From assembly GCA_963778465.1 (NCBI GenBank), contig CAVZUK010000003.1:2542001-2606000 (forward strand): a stretch of DNA of 64,000 nucleotides, in the 5' to 3' direction. The stretch is from CAVZBW01 sp963778465. Lineage in GTDB: Bacteria; Actinomycetota; Acidimicrobiia; Acidimicrobiales; RAAP-2. Every line of letters starts with the position of its first letter. The stretch's first letter is position 1. This document shows, in pieces, positions 27,809-37,674 of the stretch. The position numbers and the translations under genes were made by a program. The notes under the pieces were generated by a model that saw nothing but the letters and a program-made list of their open reading frames with translations, did not search any database and was not told the DNA's origin.

Positions 27809-28795
27809 TCAGGGGTGCACAAGGACCCGTCCCCGGGCCCGGCCCGCCATCTGCTCGGCCAGAGCGCCGTCGAGATCTTCGAGCCCGATCTCGCGGGCGA
27901 CGATGCCCTCGAGGGCGGCGACCGGCAATGCGACCGCGAGGTCCTCCCACAGGGCTCGTCGTTGCTCGATGGGGGTGAGGACGCTGTCGATGCCGAGCAA
28001 CGAGGCGCCACGGATGATGAAGGGGTACACGGTGGTGCCGAGGTCGGTGCCGGCCACGAGCCCGCTCGCGGCCACGGCTCCGCCGTGGCGAAGCGTCCGG
28101 AGGATCTCGACCAGGGTCGATCCCCCGACGCAATCGACGGCTCCCGCCCACCGCTCCGGGCCGAGCACCCGCCCCGCTGCTCCACCGATCTCGTCTCGAC
28201 CGATGATCTCGGTGGCACCCAGCCGCCGCAGGTAGTCGTGCTCCTCCGCCTTGCCGCTGCTGGCCACCACCTCGAACCCCCGGTGTGCGGCGAGCGCGAT
28301 AGCCATGCTCCCGACGCCGCCCGAGGCGCCCGTCACGAGGAGAGGTCCCTCGCCGGGACGCAGTCCCAGGCGTTCGAGGCGTCGCAGCGACATGTGGGCG
28401 GTGAAACCGGCCGTGCCGACGATCATGGCGGACCGGGGGTCGAGGGCGGCAGGGAGCGTCACCACCCATCCCGCCGGGACACGGGCCAGCTCGGCAAAGC
28501 CGCCGTGGTGAGCGACCCCGAGGTCGTAGCCGTGGGCCAGCACGGCGTCCCCCGGGGAGAAGGCGGGATCGTCGCTCGAGCGCACCGTGCCCGCGAGGTC
28601 CACTCCCGGGACCAGGGGGGAGCGGCGAGCCACGCGACTGCGCGGCTGGACGACCATGGCATCCTTGTAGTTCAGCCCTGACCACCCGACCTCGATCACC
28701 ACCTCGCCCTCCGGTAGGTCGTCTTCGGGCAGCTCCGTCACGGCCGTCTCGGTCCGGTCGTCGTGCTGGGTGGCGACAAAGGCACGGAAGGTCAC
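27809..28795 (-). CDS. Zinc-independent MDR alcohol dehydrogenase, AcuI/YhdH-type acrylyl-CoA reductase or quinone reductase
   Basis: 328 residues. The N-terminal GroES-like domain (EVGWSGLNYKDAMV, PGVDLAGTV) and the NADPH fold (VTGASGGVGSMAIALAAHRG) place it in the YhdH/YhfP subfamily of medium-chain dehydrogenases. Members reduce acryloyl-CoA or quinones with NADPH. Start GTG 28795 is preceded on its strand by TACGGT with a 6-nt gap, another leaderless signal. The C-terminus (EDLDGALAEQMAGRARGRVLV) is complete. The substrate cannot be assigned. Confidence 0.85.
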   Translation of the reverse strand: MTFRAFVATQHDDRTETAVTELPEDDLPEGEVVIEVGWSGLNYKDAMVVQPRSRVARRSPLVPGVDLAGTVRSSDDPAFSPGDAVLAHGYDLGVAHHGGFAELARVPAGWVVTLPAALDPRSAMIVGTAGFTAHMSLRRLERLGLRPGEGPLLVTGASGGVGSMAIALAAHRGFEVVASSGKAEEHDYLRRLGATEIIGRDEIGGAAGRVLGPERWAGAVDCVGGSTLVEILRTLRHGGAVAASGLVAGTDLGTTVYPFIIRGASLLGIDSVLTPIEQRRALWEDLAVALPVAALEGIVAREIGLEDLDGALAEQMAGRARGRVLVHP

Positions 28796-28847
28796 GGCGC
28801 TACCGTAGGCCGTGCCCCGGGGTGAGCGAGAGATCGAGAGCGTACCG

Positions 28848-31005
28848 ATGGAGCCGGCCGCGTGGCCGGTCGCCGCCTCCCTGGTGGCGGACCACCGGAC
28901 GTCGCGTGGAACGCTGCGGTCCGACGGCTCTTCGATGTACTGGGTCGAGAACCGCCCGCGCGAGGGCGGAAGGCAGGTCGTGATGCGCCTGCTCCCCGGG
29001 GGCCAACCCCACGAGATCGACCTTCGCGGAAGGAGCGCGCGGGTCGCGGGTCCACGAGTACGGGGGCGGCGCGTTCTGCGTGCTTCCCGCACAGGTGAAC
29101 GAGCGGGCGACGCCCGCAGCCGGGCAACGACGGATACGGACGTCGAACCCCCGGGTGGCCTTCGTCGACCAGGCCGACCAAAGGGTGCTCCTGGCCGACG
29201 TCCCCGACGTTGGAGCACGCGGTGAAGCGGTGCCCCACGAAGGGACCCCCGATGGGACCGAGCCCCTTGCGCTGAGCCGAGAGGCGCCGTCCGGTGAGCG
29301 CTGGCATCACGGCGACCTGTGGCCCGCTCCGGATGGGCGGGGGGTACTCGCGACCCGAGAGCGGCACCGGGAGGGAGTCCGGCGACCCCGCCGAGAGCTC
29401 GTCTATCTGCCGGCACCGTCGCCGACCGACCCGCTCGGGCCGGCGCCGCACCCGGCCCGAGTGCTCTTCGACGGCACCGACTTCGTGGCGTCAGCCCGGG
29501 GCGGCCCGCCCGAGGGTCCGGGCTGGAGGCTGGCCTGGATCACCTGGAACCACCCGGACATGCCCTGGGACGCGTCCACGCTCTGGGTCGGGGTGGTCGA
29601 GATCGAGGCCGGCGGCGGGGTCCGGCTCGAGGGGGTCCAGCAGGTGGCCGGCGGCGGGGAGGAGTCCGTCGGCTCGCCCGCGTGGTGCGACGACGGCGGC
29701 CTCGTGTTCGTGAGCGACCGGGGCGGGTGGTGGCAGCCCTGGCGTTGGCATCCCCGTGAGGGGGCTCGAAGGCTGAGTGGGAGGGAGGCGGAGTTCCACA
29801 CCCCGGACTGGCAGCTCGGCCAGATGTCGCTGGCTCCGGCCGGGCCCGGGGAGGTGGCGTGCCGGTGGCGCGAGCCCGAAGGAGATCGCCTCGGGCTGCT
29901 CGACGTCTCCTCGGGCGATCTCCGGCCGATCGAGCAGCCCTGCGTCGTGGTCGGCGGCCTGTGTGCCGTGCCCGGTGGGGTGGCGTGGCTCGGTTCCACC
30001 CCGTGGTCCACCACCCAGCCGTGGCGCTGCGAGCTCGGGGCGGCCGCAGAACCGGAGGGGGAACCTTCCCGGGCGCCACGGATCGCCGGGAACCCGCGGC
30101 CCGCCGGGTCCGGGGAGGCCGAAGACCCCGAGCCGCTCGATCGGGCCCGCATCTCCCGTGGTCGACCGATCGTCGTGCCGGGCCCGGGCGGGCACGTCCC
30201 TGCCCTCTGGTATCCGCCTCGCCCCGGCGGATCGCCGCTTTGGCCCGACGGCCCGGCGCCGGTCCCCCCGCTGATCGTGCATTGCCACGGCGGGCCGACC
30301 GGCGGGTCGGATCCCGGTCTCGACCTGGTCGTGCAGTACTTCACCAGTCGGGGATTCGCCTACGTCCAGGTCGACTACCGGGGCAGCGCCGGTCACGGTC
30401 GCCGGTTCCGACGGGCCCTCGACGGCCTGTGGGGCGTGGCGGACGTGGAGGACTGCACGGCGGTCGCTCGCTGGCTCGCCGACAGGGGAGAGGTCGACGG
30501 GGAACGGATGGCCATCCGGGGATCGAGCGCGGGCGGGTTCACCGCTCTCGGCGCGCTGGTGGGCCAGCGCGTGTTCGCGGCCGCCACGAGCTGGTATGGC
30601 GTGACCGACCTGCTCTCCCTCGTCGCGTCCACTCACGATTTCGAGGCGCACTACACGGATCGCCTGGTCGGCCCGCTGCCCGAGGCCGAGCCGACCTTCC
30701 GGGCCCGCTCCCCGTTGGAGCACGCCGGCGAGATCCAGGGGGCGGTACTGGTGCTCCAGGGCCTGGAGGACCCCGTCGTGCCACCGGAGCAGGCGGCCAG
30801 CCTCGTGGCCACGATGCTCGAGCAGGGCCGGCGCTGCGAGTACCTCACCTTCCCCGGGGAGGGCCACGGGTTCCGCCGGGCCGAGAACATCGCGACCGGC
30901 CTCGACGCCGAGCTGGACTTCTACCGCCGGATCCTGCGGCTCGGGGGCCCCAGCTCGCACGCCGTCCCGGGTAAGCTGGCGCTGCCCGGCAACTCCGGCG
31001 GGTAA
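28848..31005 (+). CDS. S9 family prolyl oligopeptidase, frameshifted near the N-terminus
   Basis: From ATG 28848 the frame reads WPVAASLVADHRTSRGTLRSD, the normal S9 start. After about position 29000 the homologous text (ARGSRVHEYGGGAFCVLP) is in the +1 frame; the total of 2158 nt shows one extra base. The CCCCGGGGG run at 28994-29002 is the likely site. Without it, translation could begin only at GTG 29080. A beta-propeller region precedes an intact alpha/beta hydrolase domain: nucleophile GSSAGGF, Asp in GLEDPVVPPEQ and His in GEGHGF. It would cleave short peptides after proline or basic residues in the cytoplasm. The shift may be a sequencing error. Confidence 0.75.
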
Positions 31006-31007
31006 GC

Positions 31008-32660
31008 GTGGGCTCGTCCGCCGGCCGGGCCCCCGGCGACGCGGACACGGTGCCACGAGACACAGTGCCACGAGACACAGTGCGACGAGACTTGGTGCTA
31101 CCAACGATCCGGCAGTGGGCGGTCCGCACGAGGGCCTGGAGCCCGCAGGCGTGGGACGCCGTGCTCTACGGCGCGTCGGTGCTCTTCGCGCTGGTCACCA
31201 TCCACACCTCCGGGGTCTCGCTGTACCGGCAGTGGGCCCTCATCGCCATCGGCCCGTACGCGCTGGCGACGGCCTTCTCGCTCGGCTTGTGCCACCGGCG
31301 ACGGAGACTGGCTGCGCCCGAGGACGAGCAGGACGCACCGGCCCGAGACCCGAGCCGGCGTTGGAAGGCCCGGGCGGCGATCTTCTTCCTCGTCTTGGTC
31401 GGAGCCACGCTCCTCCCGCTCTCGCTCGAGGTGGCCTGGCGCAGCGACGGCATCTCCGGGCACGTGCAGCCCGAGGTGGCGGTGATCGAGCACGCGGCGC
31501 ACCGCCTGACCGAGGGCAAGGACCCGTACCGGACCGTGGTGCGTGACCACAGGGTCGTCCTCCCGGTGGACGGCCAGCCGGCGTACGAGCTCTTCTTCCC
31601 GTACCTCCCCCTCATGACCGTCTTCGGACTCCCCTCGAGCACACGCGAGGGCCTACGGCTCACCGACGCCCGGATCTTCCTGAGCCTGACCACGCTCGTG
31701 GTCGTCGCGGTCTCCCTGGGCCTCTCGAGAGCGCCGGTCGAACGGCGCTTCCGCACCCTGCAGGCGCTGACCGTCCTGCCCATCGCCGCGTTGCCGCTCG
31801 CCACGGGTGGGGACGACATGGTGATCGTCGGGTTCCTGCTGCTGGCCATGGTGTTGGCCCAGCGGCGGCGCCCGGGCTGGTCGGGTCTCGTGCTCGGCGT
31901 CGTCTCGGCCATGAAGTTCACCGCCTGGCCGCTTGCCGCGCTCGCACTCTTCGCGGCCCGTGACCGGGATGGCCGGCGAGCGCCCGTCAAGATGCTGCTC
32001 GGGATGGCGGTGGTCATCGCACCGGTCGTGGCTCCCTTCCTCGCCCAGAACGCGAGCGCCTTCGTCCAGAACGTGGTCCTGTTCCCGCTCGGGCTCTCGG
32101 GGGTGAGCTCACCCGCAGCCAGCCCGCTGCCGGGCCACCTGCTCGTGAGCGCCGCACCGGTGCTCGGTCGGATCGTGACCAGCGCCGTGGCGCTGGTCGG
32201 CGCCATCGTGCTCGTGCGGCGCCTGGTCCGTCGTCCGCCGCGCACGCCCGCCGAGGTCACGATGCTGGCCGGTTGGGTGATGACCGTTGCCGTCCTGATC
32301 GCCCCGGCCACCCGGATCGGCTACTTGCTGTATCCCATCAACTTCTTCATCTGGTCGTGGCTGCTGCGCGGCGACGAAGCGGTGAGCAAGCCCGTCGGCG
32401 AGCCGGGCGCGGCGGTGGCCGAGCTCGATCAGAAGTCGTCGGAGACCTGGATCAGCTCCAGCGTGAACCGGGTGGAGTCGGCGCCCGCTCCAGCCGCCGT
32501 GCCCCCCGAGGGGAACGTCGTGGGCGCGGCGACGATGGCCGCCTCCCAGTACCAGCCGTCCGAGCCCCCCTTCTGGGCGAGTACCTGCACCCCGTGCCCG
32601 GTCGATGCCGGACCGGTGCTCTCCACCTTCCAGCCGCCGCCGGGCAACACCGAGCGGTAG
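31008..32660 (+). CDS. Multi-span membrane protein, GT87/DUF2029-like glycosyltransferase
   Basis: Up to 550 residues with about ten to twelve hydrophobic segments from residue 48 onward. Arrangements such as GKDPYRTVVRDH in a large outer loop and FPYLPLMTVFG recall polyprenol-phosphate-mannose-dependent mannosyltransferases (GT-C fold), but no motif is decisive. Near the N-terminus three 15-bp repeats encode TVPRD/TVRRD (about 31047-31092). The last 75 codons overlap the minus-strand gene ending at 32429 and look unlike membrane protein, so the true end of the functional domain may be near 32400. Start GTG 31008 lies 3 nt after the peptidase stop. Confidence 0.6.
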   Translation: MGSSAGRAPGDADTVPRDTVPRDTVRRDLVLPTIRQWAVRTRAWSPQAWDAVLYGASVLFALVTIHTSGVSLYRQWALIAIGPYALATAFSLGLCHRRRRLAAPEDEQDAPARDPSRRWKARAAIFFLVLVGATLLPLSLEVAWRSDGISGHVQPEVAVIEHAAHRLTEGKDPYRTVVRDHRVVLPVDGQPAYELFFPYLPLMTVFGLPSSTREGLRLTDARIFLSLTTLVVVAVSLGLSRAPVERRFRTLQALTVLPIAALPLATGGDDMVIVGFLLLAMVLAQRRRPGWSGLVLGVVSAMKFTAWPLAALALFAARDRDGRRAPVKMLLGMAVVIAPVVAPFLAQNASAFVQNVVLFPLGLSGVSSPAASPLPGHLLVSAAPVLGRIVTSAVALVGAIVLVRRLVRRPPRTPAEVTMLAGWVMTVAVLIAPATRIGYLLYPINFFIWSWLLRGDEAVSKPVGEPGAAVAELDQKSSETWISSSVNRVESAPAPAAVPPEGNVVGAATMAASQYQPSEPPFWASTCTPCPVDAGPVLSTFQPPPGNTER

Positions 32661-33133
32661 AAGTCGACGACGGCGCCCTGCGACCCGGCCCACTCGAGGT
32701 CGATGGAGCGGTCGTACTGCTGCGTGTTGTTGGGGTTGGTCTGGTAGCCGACCCTCTTCGTACCCCGGGGCACGAAGAGGGATCCGACGATGTTGGTGGG
32801 AGGCTCGCCGGGACCCGTGATCGGTGCGAGCAGCGGGGCAGCATGAACCGGCTGGACGACGCCGGCGCTCGTGCGCACGGAACCGGCCGTCGTCTCGGCG
32901 GCGGGCTTGCCCGACGGATGGGTGCTGACGGCGGCTCCCACGGCAAAGACGACGACGATCACGACGGCCAGCCCGACGATGACGAGCGCAGGCCGCAGCG
33001 AGGTGCGCGAGGGGCGGGGGGGCGGAACGGGTGCCGCGCTGGGCGCGCCGGCCCCGCCGTCGGGCGGCGGAGCACCGTCCGGGGACACCGGAGGGTGCTG
33101 TGGTGCTCGCTCAACCCTCGCCATCGTCGACAT
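32429..33133 (-). CDS. Hypothetical membrane-anchored protein
   Basis: About 234 residues from ATG 33133 (a second ATG at 33124 is equally possible). A Pro-rich cytoplasmic tail is followed by one transmembrane helix (residues about 45-65, PALVIVGLAVVIVVVFAVGA) and an outer domain of about 160 residues with YDRSIDLEWAGSQGAVVDFYR and GWKVESTGPAST. I do not recognise the family. Its start lies inside the last codons of thiD, so the two are probably cotranscribed. It overlaps the end of the gene on the opposite strand by about 230 bp, and one of the two ends is probably wrong or the overlap is real. Confidence 0.65.
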   Translation of the reverse strand: MSTMARVERAPQHPPVSPDGAPPPDGGAGAPSAAPVPPPRPSRTSLRPALVIVGLAVVIVVVFAVGAAVSTHPSGKPAAETTAGSVRTSAGVVQPVHAAPLLAPITGPGEPPTNIVGSLFVPRGTKRVGYQTNPNNTQQYDRSIDLEWAGSQGAVVDFYRSVLPGGGWKVESTGPASTGHGVQVLAQKGGSDGWYWEAAIVAAPTTFPSGGTAAGAGADSTRFTLELIQVSDDF

Positions 33134-33931
33134 CCCAGCCGAAGTGGTCGATCGGTCCGTGGCCGGCCCCGAGCCGCCAGTGTGCGGCGCCGAGGATCGC
33201 CCGGTGCACGTAGGCCTTGGCCTCGGAGATGCTCTCCAACACGCCGAGACCCCGGGCCAGGTTGGCGGCGATGGCCGCCGAGAGCGAGCAGCCGGTGCCG
33301 TGGTCGTTGCCGGTGGTGACACGCCGGGCCGGTAGGACGGTCGTGCCCTGCGGGCCGACGATCACGTCGGGGCTCAAAGGCGCGTCGAGGTGGCCTCCCT
33401 TGACCACCACGAAGCGCGTCCCGAGCCCGTGGAGCTCGTTGCCCGCCTCGGCCATGGCCTCCTCGTCCCGGAGCTGGCGGACGTCGCGCCCGGTCAGGAC
33501 TGCCGCCTCGCGGAGGTTGGGGGTGGCCACCAGCGCGTGGGGCAGGAGGCGGTCCCGGTAGGCGCGGACGCCGCCTTCGTCGAGCAGGGAGTGGCCGCTC
33601 GACGTCACGAGCACCGGGTCGACCACGAGGGGGGGAGCTCGCCCGCCGCGGCCATCGCCCCGACGGTGGACACGGTCTCGGCCCTGGCGAGCATCCCGGT
33701 CTTGGCGGCGGCGATCGGCAGGTCGGAGAGGACGGCCCGGATCTGTGCGGCGACGAGCTCGGGGTCGAGGGCGAGCACGTCGGTCACGACGCAGGTGTTC
33801 TGTGCGGTGATGGCGGTGATCGCCGTCGTGGGGAAGACGCCGTGGGCGGCGAAGGTCTTGAGGTCTGCCTGGATGCCGGCACCGCCACCCGAGTCGGACC
33901 CGGCGATGCTGAGCGCCGCGCGCGGAGTCAC
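33111..33931 (-). CDS. thiD: Hydroxymethylpyrimidine (phosphate) kinase, frameshifted
   Basis: The kinase phosphorylates HMP and HMP-P for thiamine synthesis. The N-terminal half (ALSIAGSDSGGGAGIQADLKT, AITAQNT) and C-terminal half (PVLVTSSGHSLL, TPNLREAAVL, GNDHGTGCSLSAAIAANLA) are both good matches but lie in different frames. The junction is at a run of seven G at 33629-33635; eight would restore one frame of 273 residues. So one base is missing, by mutation or sequencing error. Start GTG 33931 has TACGCT 6 nt upstream, a leaderless signal. The gene is divergent from thiG. Confidence 0.85.
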
Positions 33932-33962
33932 CCGCGCAGCGTACCGTCGGGATGCCCCCCGG

Positions 33963-33968
33963 TAGGCT
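33963..33968 (+). promoter_or_regulatory. -10 box of thiG, leaderless
   Basis: TAGGCT lies 7 nt before ATG 33976. The divergent thiD -10 box (TACGCT on the minus strand, 33938-33943) lies back to back with it within 44 bp. No room exists for a TPP riboswitch. Confidence 0.6.
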
Positions 33969-33975
33969 CGCCGCG

Positions 33976-34785
33976 ATGGAGCAAGGCCCAGGGGAGCGGC
34001 TCACGATCGCCGGGCGCACCTTTGGCTCGCGCCTGATGCTCGGCACTGGTGGCATGCGCAGCCTCTCGTCGCTGGCCGAGGCCCTCGAGGCGTCGGGCAG
34101 CGAGCTCGCGACGGTGGCCATGCGACGGGTCGACCCGAGCGCCAAGGGCTCCGTGATCGACGTGTTGCGCGAGTGCGGCGTCGCGGTCCTGCCCAACACT
34201 GCGGGCTGCTTCACCGCGGGGGAGGCAGTGCTCACCGCCAAGTTGGCCCGCGACGCCCTCGAGACGGACTGGGTCAAGCTCGAGGTCATCGCCGACGACA
34301 GAACGTTGCTGCCCGATCCGCTGGAGCTGCTCGACGCCGCCGAGCAACTCGTCGAGGACGATTTCGTCGTTCTCGCCTACACCAACGACGACCCGGTCCT
34401 GGCGCGGAGGCTGGAGCAGGTGGGATGCGCCGCCGTCATGCCCCTCGGCGCACCGATCGGCAGCGGGCTCGGCATCCGCAACCCCCACAACATCGCCCTC
34501 ATCCGCGAGGGCGCCCAGGTCCCGGTGGTGCTCGACGCCGGGATCGGCACCGCCTCCGACGCGTGTCTCGCCATGGAGCTCGGGTGTGATGCCGTCCTGG
34601 TGGCCTCGGCCGTCACCCGGGCGCACGACCCTCGGGCCATGGCCACGGCCATGCGTGCGGCCGTGGAGGCCGGCTGGTGGGCACGCCGAGCCGGCCGCAT
34701 CCCCCGCCGATTCCACGCCGAGGCCTCGAGCCCGTTCCTCGGCCTGGCCGATCTCGAGAGGCCAGAGGGCGACCCGCCGAGCTGA
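33976..34785 (+). CDS. thiG: Thiazole synthase
   Basis: A 269-residue TIM barrel that builds the thiazole phosphate of thiamine from 1-deoxy-xylulose 5-phosphate, ThiS thiocarboxylate and dehydroglycine. DWVKLEVIADDRTLLPD at about residues 95-111 contains the Schiff-base lysine. PLGAPIGSGLGIRNPHNI and VVLDAGIGTASDA are the phosphate-binding loops. The length is normal. No thiS or thiO is adjacent in the window. Confidence 0.94.
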   Translation: MEQGPGERLTIAGRTFGSRLMLGTGGMRSLSSLAEALEASGSELATVAMRRVDPSAKGSVIDVLRECGVAVLPNTAGCFTAGEAVLTAKLARDALETDWVKLEVIADDRTLLPDPLELLDAAEQLVEDDFVVLAYTNDDPVLARRLEQVGCAAVMPLGAPIGSGLGIRNPHNIALIREGAQVPVVLDAGIGTASDACLAMELGCDAVLVASAVTRAHDPRAMATAMRAAVEAGWWARRAGRIPRRFHAEASSPFLGLADLERPEGDPPS

Positions 34786-34891
34786 GGCTCGGGTCGTATC
34801 GCACCCGAAAGGACGTCAGGGCCCGTCCCGATCCGCGGCCCGCGCTCCGATCCTCGCCCTGTCCGCTCGCAGAGGTACCCGTCTCGGGAGT

Positions 34892-34925
34892 TTGGCAGGC
34901 TGACATCCTCGGGTTAAGTTAGGCT
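34892..34925 (+). promoter_or_regulatory. Putative iron transporter promoter
   Basis: TTGGCA (34892-34897) with a 16-nt spacer to TTAAGT (34914-34919), or with TAGGCT (34920-34925) as an alternative -10, precedes the transporter genes. Both -10 choices are covered by the IdeR box. Confidence 0.45.
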
Positions 34926-34932
34926 AACCTAA
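34914..34932 (+). promoter_or_regulatory. IdeR/DtxR iron box
   Basis: TTAAGTTAGGCTAACCTAA matches the actinobacterial consensus TTAGGTTAGGCTAACCTAA at 18 of 19 positions. It overlaps the likely -10 region, so iron-loaded IdeR should block transcription of the transporter. The site is the firmest regulatory match in the window outside the rrn operon. Confidence 0.92.
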
Positions 34933-34957
34933 GATTTGGGTTGGTCGAACGAGATGG

Positions 34958-36034
34958 GTGAGGCAGGGATCGATGCTCGGGATGGACGGGGGCCGGAGGC
35001 CGCGAGGGCGGCTGCTGCGGGCCGCGATGTCGGTCGGGCTCGCCGCAGCGCTGGGCGGCATCGTCTTGTCGGCCTGCTCGAGCTCCGGCTCGGGGGGCAA
35101 TGCCATCACGTTGTACAACGGCCAGCACCCGCAGACCACCCAGGAGCTCGTCTCCGCCTTTGAGAAGTCGACCGGCATCACGGTCAACGTGCGCAACGGC
35201 GACGAGGACGCCCTTGCCAATCAGATCGTCACGGAGGGGTCCAACTCTCCGGCGGACGTCTTCTTCACGGAGAACTCCCCGCCGCTCGAGTACCTGCAGG
35301 GCAGGGGCCTGCTCCAGCCGGTGGACTCCGCGACCCTCGCCCAGACGCCCACCCAGTACAACTCGCCCAAGGGAGACTGGGTGGGGGTCTCCGCCCGGGT
35401 GAGCGTGATCGTGTACAACCCGAGCCTGATCAGCCCCGACGACCTTCCGAGCTCGGTCCTGGCACTCGCCGACCCCAAGTACGGCGGCAAGGTGGCCCTG
35501 GCCCCGAGCGAGACGGACTTCCAGCCGATCGTCACCTCGGTTGATCGCCAGGAGGGCAAGGCGGCGACGGAACGTTGGCTCGACGGTCTCAAGTCCAACG
35601 CCTCGTCGCACACCTACCCGGACAACGAGACGGTCGTCAACCAGGTCAATCGCGGCGCGGTGGCCATGGGTGTGATCAACCAGTACTACTGGTACCGCCT
35701 GCAGGCGGAGCTCGGCGCGGGCGGCATGCACTCGAAGCTCGCCTACTTCGCCCCGCACGATCCGGGCTACGTCGTCAACGTGTCGGGCGCGGCGGTGCTC
35801 AAGTCCTCCTCCCACAAGTCGGAGGCACAGAAGTTCTTGGCCTTCCTCGTGAGCCACCAGGGGCAGGAGATCATCGCCCACTCCGACAGCTTCGAGTACC
35901 CCCTCGCCGCCGGGGTCACCACCGCGAAGCCGGAGACCCCCTTCGACCAGCTGCAACCGATCTCCATCGACGTCGCCGAGCTCGGTGACGGCTCGACGGC
36001 CGTGGCCCTGCTGCGCGAGGCCGGGCTGCTCTGA
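34958..36034 (+). CDS. Iron(III) ABC transporter, substrate-binding lipoprotein
   Basis: 358 residues from GTG 34958; ATG 34973, with GAGG 9 nt before it, is an alternative start. The signal peptide has several arginines, a hydrophobic stretch and the lipobox LSAC, so the mature protein is a lipoprotein anchored by Cys at about residue 40. The rest is an FbpA-type periplasmic-binding fold with VIYNPSLI-like text (VIVYNPSLISPDDLP) and QYYWYR, where the tyrosine pair would coordinate Fe(III). It is the first gene of a three-gene transporter set behind the IdeR box. Confidence 0.88.
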   Translation: MRQGSMLGMDGGRRPRGRLLRAAMSVGLAAALGGIVLSACSSSGSGGNAITLYNGQHPQTTQELVSAFEKSTGITVNVRNGDEDALANQIVTEGSNSPADVFFTENSPPLEYLQGRGLLQPVDSATLAQTPTQYNSPKGDWVGVSARVSVIVYNPSLISPDDLPSSVLALADPKYGGKVALAPSETDFQPIVTSVDRQEGKAATERWLDGLKSNASSHTYPDNETVVNQVNRGAVAMGVINQYYWYRLQAELGAGGMHSKLAYFAPHDPGYVVNVSGAAVLKSSSHKSEAQKFLAFLVSHQGQEIIAHSDSFEYPLAAGVTTAKPETPFDQLQPISIDVAELGDGSTAVALLREAGLL

Positions 36035-36087
36035 TCCGATGACCCTCTGGCGGCGGGGATGGCGCTGAGCGTGCGGGCGCGGTTCGC

Positions 36088-37674
36088 ATGACGGGGACCC
36101 TGGTGGCCGCGCCAGCGGCCCGTCCCGAGAGGGTGAGGGTCCGGCGGCCATGGGGCCTCGTCGCCGCCAGCACCCTCGTGGTCGCGGCGGTGCTGGTGCC
36201 CTTCGTGTTCCTCTTCATCGAGGTCGGGGGGTTCGGCAACGCCTTCGACGTGATCGACCGGGCACTGACCCGCACCCTCCTGTGGAACACCGTGCGCCTC
36301 ACCGTCGTGGTGACCCTCCTCTGTGCGGTCCTCGGGACGGTGACCGCCTGGCTGGTCGAGTGCACCGACCTGCCCGGTCGTCGCCTGTTGGCGGTCCTCC
36401 TCGTGATCCCCCTCGCCATCCCCGACTTCGTCGTGAGCTTCGGCTGGGCATCGCTCAGCCCGGCGATCCAGGGATTCCCCGGGGCGGTTCTGGTGATGAC
36501 CCTCGCCGTCTACCCGCTCGTGTATCTCCCCGTCGTGGCCAGCTTGCGCAACGCCGACCCCGGCCAGGAGGAGGTGGCGAGGAGCCTCGGGGTGGGCCGG
36601 TTCCGGACGTTCTGGAGGATCACGGTCGGTCAGGCCCGGGTGGCCATCCTCGGCGGATGCCTCCTCGTGGCCCTGGTGATCCTCGCCGAGTACGGCGCCT
36701 TCGAGATCCTCGGCTACCAGACCTTTACGACGGAGATCTTCACGGAGCTCAAGACCTACGACGTCCCGGTCGCCTCGGCGCTGTCCCTCGTGCTGGTAGG
36801 ACTCGGCCTCGTGGTGCTCGCCGCGGAGGCCATGACCAGGGGACGGGCCCGGGTCAGCCGTTCCGGTCCCATGGCCCAGCGCGCGCGCTCCCGTCGGCGG
36901 CTCGGGCGCGCCACGCTGCCGGCCCTTCTCGGCGTCGTGGTGCTCGTCGGTCTCGCGCTCGGGGTGCCCGTCGGCACCTCCGTCTACTGGATCGTGGCGC
37001 GACCGACCTCGACCCTGTCGGGCGTCTCTGTGCTCGACGCCACGTGGCACACCGCCGCGTACAGCGGCTCGGCCGCCGCGCTGGCCACTGCGATGGCGGT
37101 CCCCGTGGCGCTGCTGGCGCTCCGCCACCGTGGCCGGTACGGGCGGCTCCTCGAGCGATCGACCTACCTGGTCCTCGCCATGCCCGGGCTCGTCATCGCC
37201 CTGGCGCTCTCGTACTTCTCCGAGCGGTACGCAGCCGGATTCGCCTACCAGACCGCCCCGCTCCTCATCGTGGCGTACGCCATCTTGTTCTTCCCGCTCG
37301 CCCTCGTGGGTGTGCGGGCGTCGGTGGCCCAGGCGCCCACCGGGCTCGAAGACGTGGCCCGCTCGCTCGGCACGCGGCGCCTGTCGGTCCTCGCGCGGGT
37401 CACGCTGCCCCTCGTCGCCCCGGGCCTCGCCGCGGCGTTCTGCCTCGTCTTCCTCTCGGGCGTCACGGAGCTGACCGCGACCTTGCTGCTCATCCCGACC
37501 AACGCGCAGACGCTCGCCACGCAGTTCTGGACGTACGAGACCAACCTCGACTACGGCCAAGCGGCCCAGTTCGCCCTCGTCATGATCGCCATCGCCGCCG
37601 TGCCGAGCTATGTGCTCGCGCGCTACTTCGACCGCCTGCCCCGGAGCGCGGGCGACGCCGGGAGCCCGCCGTGA
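36088..37674 (+). CDS. Iron(III) ABC transporter, double-domain permease
   Basis: A 528-residue FbpB-type permease in which two permease domains are fused, with about twelve membrane spans. Each half carries the ATPase-contacting EAA loop: EEVARSLGVGRFRTFWRITV near residue 165 and EDVARSLGTRRLSVLARVTL near 425. It starts at ATG 36088, 53 nt after the binding protein stop, and its stop overlaps the next GTG. Confidence 0.9.
   Translation: MTGTLVAAPAARPERVRVRRPWGLVAASTLVVAAVLVPFVFLFIEVGGFGNAFDVIDRALTRTLLWNTVRLTVVVTLLCAVLGTVTAWLVECTDLPGRRLLAVLLVIPLAIPDFVVSFGWASLSPAIQGFPGAVLVMTLAVYPLVYLPVVASLRNADPGQEEVARSLGVGRFRTFWRITVGQARVAILGGCLLVALVILAEYGAFEILGYQTFTTEIFTELKTYDVPVASALSLVLVGLGLVVLAAEAMTRGRARVSRSGPMAQRARSRRRLGRATLPALLGVVVLVGLALGVPVGTSVYWIVARPTSTLSGVSVLDATWHTAAYSGSAAALATAMAVPVALLALRHRGRYGRLLERSTYLVLAMPGLVIALALSYFSERYAAGFAYQTAPLLIVAYAILFFPLALVGVRASVAQAPTGLEDVARSLGTRRLSVLARVTLPLVAPGLAAAFCLVFLSGVTELTATLLLIPTNAQTLATQFWTYETNLDYGQAAQFALVMIAIAAVPSYVLARYFDRLPRSAGDAGSPP

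Noticed and set aside
33976..34785. TPP or glycine riboswitch before thiG or gcvT
   Set aside because: Both genes have -10 boxes within 7 nt of the start codon and so no leader RNA.
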